In this document: positions 6,730 through 12,120 of the stretch, piece after piece
How the letters are laid out: each line of letters begins with the position of its first letter
How positions within the stretch are numbered: the first letter of the stretch is position 1
Source: Candidatus Methanophagales archaeon ANME-1-THS
GTDB lineage: Archaea; Halobacteriota; Syntropharchaeia; Alkanophagales; Methanospirareceae
Direction: 5' to 3'
NCBI GenBank assembly: GCA_004212135.1
Contig: RXIE01000033.1
Coordinates: 1 to 12,120, forward strand
DNA: 12,120 bases
Program-made: the position numbers and the translations under genes
The notes under the pieces: generated by a model
The model's database searches: none
Seen by the model: only the letters and a program-made list of their open reading frames with translations
Told to the model about the DNA's origin: nothing

Positions 6730-9700
6730 TCATTTCTCCTTAAATTTCTTTACAAGCCCTTCCAAAGCCCTTCTTCCTTGCGCCCCTTCAAGTTTGACTT
6801 CTTCCACTTCTTCCTCTTTTATTTCCTCCTCAGCCTCCGCTCCTTCACCATACACCACCCGCAGCGCATCCTTCACGTCCTCTAATTCCGCTTCGGTCAA
6901 CCCAAAGAGGTCCGCCACCGCTCGGTCAATCTCCTCCTCTACCGCTCTCAGCTCATCCTCATCTTCTGCCAAGGCGAGCTCATGCGCCTTCTTCGAAAGC
7001 TCTGCTAATCGCCGATGAAGTTCACTGCGTGTATCGAATTTCGGAATTCGAATTGTTTCCTCAATAATCTTCGGTGTGCCAAAACTCTTTGTGCCTCCTG
7101 CAATGCTTCGTATCGCAAGGTCAACAATGCTTGAATTTAACACCGCACAAATAAAATGCGCTTCGTTCTCGTTATCTGTGGAAACAAAAGCTAAAACATG
7201 CTCCGGCAGTATCATCTTTTCTCCTAAAAACTCATCATTCGCGGAACTTATCACACATGCATTTAATTTACTGCCCATCTGGTTCCATACAGCCTTGTAA
7301 GGGCTAAACGTGTATTCACCAACCGCATACATGCTGTAAAAAGGCCCTTTTTCCATTAATTGCCTCACAACACCTGAGCTCCTTTTTCTGATCGCATCTT
7401 CAAAACGCTTTAAATAGGCATACGTCTTCGGGAAATTGACCATCACCCAGCGCTCATCATAGCCGATCCTCTCCTTCGGATCATGCATCTGCAAGGTGTA
7501 AATATAGCTGCCTAACTTCCATTTCTTGAGATGCTGAGTTTTTATCAGCGGAAAGACAAAGAAATCTTCGATCGCAACGGGAGAAATCTTCTCGACATCT
7601 TTCTTCATTCCTTCCGTTATATTTTTCACGACTATATCCTTTATCTCTATTTCTTCACCCTGAATTCCTAAAATAGTTCGTAAATAAGCAGGGATCTCTA
7701 TCCTCTCTTTCCTGCGCGATGCAATACCTAAAATACGCAGCCAATAAACCGCGTTTGCTCCACCACTGTAAATGCCCGCATAAGCGCGATAATGACCTTT
7801 TCCTTGCACCTTTTTAACGATATTAATAGCCTTCTCCGGTAGCGTGAGCCACGGTGATAATACATTCGTTTCATCAGATGGATAAGCAAAGAGCTCGATT
7901 CGGGTGCTCTTCTCTAATACTTCCTCTAAACTATCCCTCTGGTCTATTCGCGCTCGCTTCTTTCTCCACAACACATACCTTACGGGATATCTCGTCTCTC
8001 CGTTTTCTTTGGTAAAGAACGGTTTCTTGATGAAAATTGCCGCGGTTCGGTTGCTCGCGCCCTCAAAGGGGTTGAGCTCCACCAGATCGTGTGCTTTCAC
8101 CACCTTGACTGGCACTTCTTTTACGGTTCTTTCCCTTTTCTCTGGTATTTTGAACCTTCTAAACTGCTCACCAGCTCCTTTCGTCTTAAAAAATGTTTGA
8201 GTGATCAAAAAACCCAGATTTTTACCTTCTTTTAAATATAGATCCATGCATCTGTAGACAAAAAGTGATGAAATGTCCACTTTAGCACCACCCCACCGCT
8301 CTCCGGGCTTCCACAGTTTGTAATCCCTCAACAAAGGCTCTAAAGTTCTTCGATATCCGTCAGGCAAGCTCTCCCAATTCACCCACGGCGGATTACCCAC
8401 CACATAGTCGAACTTATCCTGGAGCAAGGGCGCGAATGAGTTCTTCAAGATCCGCGTCCAGATACGGTTCTTGCCTTCCCCTTCCAGGGCTGTGAGTTGA
8501 TGAAAGAGCCCGTCGAGGATGAAAAGCTCGTTTCTATTCAGGGTTGCTCCAGCCCTCGACGCCTCGCGCTTCACTCGTTCCTCAAAGATCTCCTCCGAAC
8601 ACCCGGGAGTCAACACGCACTCCTCAACAACAGCGAGCACTTTCGGTAAGAGCCCCTTCCGAACCACACCTGTTGGTATTTGAAACTCATCTGCTTCTGT
8701 TTTTAAACTGTAAGCGTAAGTGCCGTAGATCGTCTGCTTCCGCTCCACGAGGATGGAATCCGCGAAATAAACCGGCAGCTCTATATCCCCTCGCTTGTAT
8801 TTTATGAGCTTCCCCAAAGCGATCAGATAGTTCGTCCTCGCAGCCAGCACCGCTAAAGGATTTAAATCAAACCCAACAATGTTCTTCAGTATAGCCTCAA
8901 GCGTTTCGGTTTCATTCCTGAAAGTAGTATCAAGCGCGTACTGCCTCGCCCGCTTGATCGCTAAAACTAAAAAGGTGCCACTGCCACACGCCGGGTCGAG
9001 GAATCGTTTATCCAGGTTGCCATCATACCCGACCTCCGAAATGACGAGTTCAGCAAGCCAGTCAGGCGTGTAATACTCGCCCAGATCATGCCGTATCTTC
9101 TTCGGCACGAGGTATTGATACAGTCGTTTGAGCAGATCCTTCACCTCTTCCGGATCATGTTCCAGCGTTGCAGGCTCAAATTCAGAAAGTGTTTTTGCAA
9201 GTTTACTCACTGCTGCTCCCACATGCTCATCCCAGACATCAAGATACCAGCCGAAATAATCGCCCTCCAAAAAATTCTTGATCCCGATTGCACGCGAGAA
9301 GATGTCGCCCTCCTCCACATCTCGCAGCATACTCCTCAGCTCTTCATGACCTTGATAATATGCTTCCTCGAGCCGCTTCAAATAGGACTGCAAATAACTA
9401 TCACCAGAAGAAACGGCAACTTCCGCAGCCAGTAGCTTCATGACGAGCGCATAATACGTGTGAAGCGCGAAAAGTAGCCCTTCGTAATCAATATCATGTG
9501 CGGTGAGCCCGTAGGCTCGCTCCAGGCCTTTGATCTTCTCCGACGAATAGCCGCAGACCTGCCCGAAGACGCGCTTCCAGTCGTTGAACAGCACGTTCAC
9601 CCGTTGATGCTCTTTATTTTTTATCCGCGTTTCGTAAAGAACCTTCACGAGTGTCTCAGCTACTGGACTTCCTGCACCAAGATGCTTATTCAATGCTTCT

Positions 9701-10191
9701 ACCCTGAGCGCCCACCTCCTTAACCCCCTGAGCGCTTCCAGGAACGTGAGCATCGTGCGCTCATTTATGTCATGGGGGCCGTCAGACACCCAATTCTTCC
9801 TGAACCTGACAAACCCGATCTGGTAACCATCTAAGACGACCCCGAAATATTTCTGCCACGCTTCAACGGACGGTGCCAACTGCTGAATATAGCCTATTAC
9901 TTGTTCTTTCGCATGATGAAAGCCCGAAGGATTATTAAAAGTCCCTGGTCTCTCATATTCTATGACCACCCTACCATAGAGAGCATCAATCCTGCCTTCG
10001 ATTACCGTGCCCCTACCAGCTCTGAATTCGTAACTCGCATAATTTGCTATGCCAAGTTTATCGAGAACAGTTTTGAGGATGTGCTCGGTATTAACTTCGA
10101 GATCAGCTTCGTTATTAGCATCTTTCGCTGCTGCTCGAATTTTATCCGCTACTTCTTTCGCATCAGCTTCAATAAGTGCCTCTTTCACCAT
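6730..10191 (-). CDS. Type IIG-like restriction-modification protein with N6-adenine methylase domain
   Basis: A 1153-residue fusion protein. Residues 40-130 resemble an HsdR_N/PD-(D/E)xK nuclease: E55, D69 in EGRIDALYG, E78 and E80 in VVIEYERP, and a QxxxY motif (Q97-Y101). The last catalytic lysine appears to be glutamate. Residues 150-365 are helical. The methylase core follows: HDLGEYYTPDWLA (368-380), SAM-binding DPACGSGTF (399-407), GFDLNP (440-445) and catalytic NPPW (600-603), the gamma-class N6-adenine order of the Eco57I/PglX type. Residues 700-1060 form a TaqI_C-like target-recognition region. The acidic tail (1070-1153) is probably coiled. The start has GGTGG five bases upstream. 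Members methylate adenine on one strand of an asymmetric site and cut unmodified DNA nearby. The BREX methylase PglX is an alternative given the BrxL-like neighbour, but the nuclease-like N-terminus favours type IIG. All motifs are intact. Confidence 0.85.
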   Translation of the reverse strand: MVKEALIEADAKEVADKIRAAAKDANNEADLEVNTEHILKTVLDKLGIANYASYEFRAGRGTVIEGRIDALYGRVVIEYERPGTFNNPSGFHHAKEQVIGYIQQLAPSVEAWQKYFGVVLDGYQIGFVRFRKNWVSDGPHDINERTMLTFLEALRGLRRWALRVEALNKHLGAGSPVAETLVKVLYETRIKNKEHQRVNVLFNDWKRVFGQVCGYSSEKIKGLERAYGLTAHDIDYEGLLFALHTYYALVMKLLAAEVAVSSGDSYLQSYLKRLEEAYYQGHEELRSMLRDVEEGDIFSRAIGIKNFLEGDYFGWYLDVWDEHVGAAVSKLAKTLSEFEPATLEHDPEEVKDLLKRLYQYLVPKKIRHDLGEYYTPDWLAELVISEVGYDGNLDKRFLDPACGSGTFLVLAIKRARQYALDTTFRNETETLEAILKNIVGFDLNPLAVLAARTNYLIALGKLIKYKRGDIELPVYFADSILVERKQTIYGTYAYSLKTEADEFQIPTGVVRKGLLPKVLAVVEECVLTPGCSEEIFEERVKREASRAGATLNRNELFILDGLFHQLTALEGEGKNRIWTRILKNSFAPLLQDKFDYVVGNPPWVNWESLPDGYRRTLEPLLRDYKLWKPGERWGGAKVDISSLFVYRCMDLYLKEGKNLGFLITQTFFKTKGAGEQFRRFKIPEKRERTVKEVPVKVVKAHDLVELNPFEGASNRTAAIFIKKPFFTKENGETRYPVRYVLWRKKRARIDQRDSLEEVLEKSTRIELFAYPSDETNVLSPWLTLPEKAINIVKKVQGKGHYRAYAGIYSGGANAVYWLRILGIASRRKERIEIPAYLRTILGIQGEEIEIKDIVVKNITEGMKKDVEKISPVAIEDFFVFPLIKTQHLKKWKLGSYIYTLQMHDPKERIGYDERWVMVNFPKTYAYLKRFEDAIRKRSSGVVRQLMEKGPFYSMYAVGEYTFSPYKAVWNQMGSKLNACVISSANDEFLGEKMILPEHVLAFVSTDNENEAHFICAVLNSSIVDLAIRSIAGGTKSFGTPKIIEETIRIPKFDTRSELHRRLAELSKKAHELALAEDEDELRAVEEEIDRAVADLFGLTEAELEDVKDALRVVYGEGAEAEEEIKEEEVEEVKLEGAQGRRALEGLVKKFKEK

Positions 10192-10234
10192 TTATCCACC
10201 AAGCTTCTTCAATCTTCGCGATAGATGAGAGCGC

Positions 10235-10270
10235 AGTATTAACAAAAACGTTCTCATAATTATTAATACT
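10235..10270. repeat. 8-bp inverted repeat upstream of the type IIG gene
   Basis: AGTATTAA at 10235-10242 and TTAATACT at 10263-10270 are perfect inverted copies separated by 20 bases. They lie within the 128-base divergent gap. Read toward the restriction-modification gene, the right arm overlaps an AT-rich TATA-like stretch (AGTATTAATAATTA). It could be an operator for autoregulation of the modification enzyme. Both arms are AT-rich in an AT-rich gap, so chance is a serious alternative. Confidence 0.25.
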
Positions 10271-10319
10271 TTCCCTCGTCGAATAGCAAACATGAAAAAC
10301 TGTTATAACCGTTTATAGC

Positions 10320-10868
10320 ATGGAGCGAGCACTGAGACTGAGAATAAAAACTGTTCCACCTCTTAATTTCGATCTCAGCGCCGCCATTTTCGCTGGCGGC
10401 GATCCCCAGATCCGCACTTACGAAAACGGGAAATACTGGCAGGTTCTCCGGGTGCCTACCAAATGGATACTCAGTACCATCTCCTCTTCAGGAACTGTCG
10501 ATGAGCCGGAATTAGCGGTCGAGTTGCAGTCCAATGCAGCAATTTCAAATCACGATAAGAAACTAACCGAAGAGATGATCAGGTCCCTTTTCAATCTACC
10601 ATTTGACCTTACTGCGTTTTATCAAGAGGTCAAGAATGATCCGATTCTGTCAAACCTCACTCAGCAATTGAGGGGTTTAAAAATGAATAAATTGGAGGCA
10701 CTGCCCGCAGATGACCTCGGCTTACGAAGACACATCGCGCATTATTATTGCAGCGACCGAAGAATCTCGGGCGAGGAGGCCCGCAGCATAGCTGAGGGAT
10801 AGGGCACGTGGAAAGGATTAGCAGGTTTTTACGTGCTAATCGCAGCCCGATTAGGTGTGGATGTGTGA
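10320..10868 (+). pseudogene. Decayed DNA-3-methyladenine glycosylase (AlkA/OGG superfamily) with core deletion and in-frame stop
   Basis: The first 160 codons (10320-10802) read as the two ends of an archaeal AlkA-like base-excision glycosylase. The N-terminal domain (1-121) has LRIKTVPPLNFDLSAAIF, GGDPQIRTYENGKYWQVLRV and SLFNLPFDLTAFYQEVKNDP. At residue 121 the text jumps from LTQQLRGLK to MNKLEALPADDLGLRR, the conserved segment carrying the catalytic aspartate (D131/D132). Roughly 110-120 residues, including the helix-hairpin-helix DNA-binding motif, are absent without loss of frame. A TAG at 10800-10802 then replaces what is normally a tryptophan codon, and the same frame continues for 21 family-like codons (GTWKGLAGFYVLIAARLGVD) to TGA at 10866-10868. 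The protein would be inactive in base excision. No ribosome binding site precedes the ATG. Confidence 0.8.
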
Positions 10869-11017
10869 GAGCTAAACACCAACTTCATGAATATCTTTAC
10901 CCCATAATCTTTAATTTTTTCTCTGATTTCAATAACTTTCTCAGGATATTGACCATAACAACATACAGATTTTGTTTTGTTTTTTCTTTCAACAGTTATC
11001 ATATAAGTTCGTTGCAT
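10829..11017 (-). CDS. Possible small protein (up to 62 aa) antisense to the end of the glycosylase relic
   Basis: A minus-strand frame starting at ATG 11017 (an internal ATG follows five codons later) encodes a soluble-looking peptide: a strand-like start (YMITVERKNKTKSVCCYG), an amphipathic helix (PEKVIEIREKIKDYG) and a second strand (VKIFMKLVF). This balanced pattern is more protein-like than the plus-strand frame over the same bases, which reads as a Phe-rich shadow. A weak GGTGATT lies some 30 bases upstream on that strand and GTGG directly before the ATG, so initiation signals are not convincing. The last 13 codons overlap the tail of the glycosylase relic. I recognise no family. Confidence 0.4.
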   Translation of the reverse strand: MQRTYMITVERKNKTKSVCCYGQYPEKVIEIREKIKDYGVKIFMKLVFSSHTSTPNRAAIST

Positions 11018-11078
11018 CCACTAAATTTTCGACTCTATTTTTAATCACCATTTGTGGTAATGCAAGTATTTGTGGGTC

Positions 11079-11121
11079 AAAGTTTATAGCCTGATGAAAA
11101 GAAGAAGAAAAAGTAGGAGGT
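11079..11121 (+). promoter_or_regulatory. Promoter and ribosome binding site for the 182-aa gene
   Basis: A TATA-like element (AAAGTTTATAGCC, about 11080-11092) lies some 40 bases before the ATG at 11128. A strong ribosome binding site, GGAGGT, is at 11116-11121 with six bases to the start codon. The remaining gap between the small antisense ORF and this promoter (11018-11078) contains only a direct repeat of ATTTGTGG and nothing else I can support. Confidence 0.45.
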
Positions 11122-11127
11122 TACAGA

Positions 11128-11676
11128 ATGAGGACTTATCAAGAATTGGACGCAAAAGCTAAAGAAATGGATATGTATGCCGACTGGGGAAAGGCAAGCC
11201 TTTCTGAGGAAGAGAAAAGGGTAGCTGACGAGATGAGGAAAGACAGAGAGCTCTTAGGTATGACGAAGGACTTATCGGAGGAAGAATTTATGAGGAAGTT
11301 GAAAGAGAGGACTGATGAGGATATTAGAAGGGAAAAGAAATTATGGAAGCGACATAAAAATTTGCAGGGTGAAATATATCAGCAATATGAAGATTTGGTA
11401 AATGAAATAGGTGTTTCATACGATTATTTCTTTGGTTGGGTCGAGGGACTCGAATGGGTTCTGGCGGGTGAGGAAAAGGAAGGTGATAAAAAAGGCATGC
11501 CAACAGAGGAAGAAGTGAAGAAGGAATTAAAGGAACAAAGGGAAAACTACGAAGAGGAGAAGAAGAATCATGATAAAAGATGGGACACTGTAGTGGAGCC
11601 ACATACGGGGCATATCAGAGATTATTTTGATGGATTTCGAGAGGCTATGCAATGGGCACAGGGAGAGTTAGAGTAG
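11128..11676 (+). CDS. Uncharacterised highly charged protein with an internal duplication
   Basis: A 182-residue protein, very rich in Glu, Lys and Arg, predicted largely helical or coiled-coil, with no signal peptide or membrane segment. Two similar blocks are visible. Residues 63-115 (charged helix, then YEDLV, YDYFFGWVEG, EW, GE) align with 127-180 (charged helix, then WDTVV, RDYFDGFREA, QW, GE). Shared positions include DYF-x-G (99-103 and 165-169) and a tryptophan (110 and 176), all at an offset of 66. The N-terminal 60 residues are unique. GGAGGT six bases upstream fixes the start. The gene is AT-rich like the PIN operon. No family is recognised. The next gene follows after 42 bases on the same strand and may be cotranscribed. 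Confidence 0.7.
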   Translation: MRTYQELDAKAKEMDMYADWGKASLSEEEKRVADEMRKDRELLGMTKDLSEEEFMRKLKERTDEDIRREKKLWKRHKNLQGEIYQQYEDLVNEIGVSYDYFFGWVEGLEWVLAGEEKEGDKKGMPTEEEVKKELKEQRENYEEEKKNHDKRWDTVVEPHTGHIRDYFDGFREAMQWAQGELE

Positions 11677-11718
11677 GGAAAATAACTTAAAATTAAAAGA
11701 TGATAGTGTACGAAGGGG

Positions 11719-12081
11719 ATGAGATGGGGAGGTAGTGAAACGTTTATCTGCCCCAAATTGTATGCATTCAAAGCAAAATGCGACGGAACAAGAGTGCGGT
11801 TTTCGCGCACTGATGAAGGGGACTCACCATTTGTAGAAGAAGGATTGAGAGACATGGAAGAAAAACCAAAATTACCTGCACCAAGAGACATGTGTGTACA
11901 GATAAGACCTGGGGAATCAGTGTATGTCGATAAGAATGTTCCATCTTATACCCCTCTAATTTCGCGTTTTCGTCAAATCCGAGGAAATGTTATCGCTTAT
12001 ACAATAGATATAGAATATGCACTCATCGGTGTTCGGATAAGAGATTGTGATTCCAACTATCAATACCTTTGTATAGTATAA
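11719..12081 (+). CDS. Uncharacterised 120-aa protein
   Basis: A 120-residue open frame of unknown family. Alternating hydrophobic and polar residues suggest a beta-rich fold (for example TFICPKLYAFKAKC, DMCVQIRPGESVYVDKN and YTIDIEYALIGVRIRD). Five cysteines are scattered without a CxxC pair, so no zinc-ribbon reading is supported. There is no signal peptide or membrane helix. The ATG at 11719 directly follows GAAGGGG, too close for a good ribosome binding site, and a start upstream is blocked by TAG at 11704; a later start is possible. It lies 42 bases after the 182-aa gene on the same strand and may share its transcript. Confidence 0.55.
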   Translation: MRWGGSETFICPKLYAFKAKCDGTRVRFSRTDEGDSPFVEEGLRDMEEKPKLPAPRDMCVQIRPGESVYVDKNVPSYTPLISRFRQIRGNVIAYTIDIEYALIGVRIRDCDSNYQYLCIV

Positions 12082-12120
12082 AAGCGACTATTTTACCCGG
12101 TGATACGATGTATGGCGTCA
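12077..12120 (+). CDS. Start of a further gene, cut by the right edge
   Basis: A TATA-like TATAAAAG at 12077-12084 overlaps the stop codon of the preceding gene, and a consensus archaeal ribosome binding site GGTGAT lies at 12099-12104. Two ATGs follow, at 12108 and 12112, in different frames. The second has the more usual spacing to GGTGA, the first the better distance to the TATA box. Too few codons are present to say anything about the product. Confidence 0.35.

Noticed and set aside
2890..10191. A complete BREX system
   Set aside because: Only a BrxL-like ATPase and a PglX-resembling methylase are present. pglZ, brxC, brxA and brxB are missing, and the methylase has a nuclease-like N-terminus more typical of type IIG enzymes.
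10816..10841. 8-bp inverted repeat GATTAGCA / TGCTAATC with a 10-base loop, resembling a terminator hairpin
   Set aside because: It lies inside the family-conserved tail of the glycosylase relic, lacks a following T-run, and archaeal termination does not usually need hairpins. Most likely chance within coding sequence.
10808..11044. 78-codon plus-strand frame across the gap after the glycosylase relic
   Set aside because: Its Phe/Tyr/Ile-rich text looks like the complement of the more protein-like minus-strand frame, and it has no convincing start signal.
1..12120. CRISPR arrays, tRNA genes, transposases or attachment-site repeats
   Set aside because: No regularly spaced repeats, cloverleaf-like segments, transposase motifs or long terminal repeats were seen on either strand.

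Overview
The window looks like a chromosomal segment of a euryarchaeon, possibly of the Methanosarcinales/ANME type, but the sequence cannot fix the taxon. The grounds are archaeal promoter elements (TTATATAC-like TATA boxes close to start codons), ribosome binding sites of the GGTGG/GGTGA and GGAGG types, short or leaderless starts, and an archaeal-type AlkA/OGG-family glycosylase relic. No rRNA, tRNA, CRISPR array or insertion sequence was seen.

Region 1 (1-2715, plus strand, visibly GC-rich) holds the tail of a membrane protein and then a tight three-gene sulfur operon. The first gene encodes a CstB-like metallo-beta-lactamase/rhodanese persulfide dioxygenase. The next two encode the halves of a split YeeE/YedE membrane transporter. 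Together they suggest uptake of a small sulfur compound coupled to persulfide oxidation or sulfane-sulfur transfer.

Region 2 (about 2716-10320, more AT-rich, with an abrupt change in composition) resembles an accessory or defence island. A BrxL-family (COG4930/TIGR02688) AAA+ ATPase that ends before the Lon-protease domain lies on the minus strand. From a shared, apparently bidirectional promoter, a compact plus-strand operon diverges. It encodes two proteins I do not recognise (288 and 278 aa) and a PIN-domain nuclease coupled to them by a TGATG stop/start overlap. A large single-chain type IIG-like restriction-modification protein (N-terminal nuclease-like domain, N6-adenine methylase with NPPW, specificity domain) faces this operon convergently. 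No pglZ, brxC, brxA or brxB is present, so this is not a canonical BREX locus. BrxL-like ATPase plus PIN module plus IIG enzyme is the most interesting candidate system here, but functional linkage is only inferred from proximity.

Region 3 (10320-12120) starts with a decayed DNA-3-methyladenine glycosylase. It lost its helix-hairpin-helix core by an internal deletion and has an in-frame TAG near its end. After it come a possible small antisense gene, two unrecognised plus-strand ORFs (a charged 182-aa protein with an internal duplication, and a 120-aa protein), and the apparent start of another gene at the right edge.
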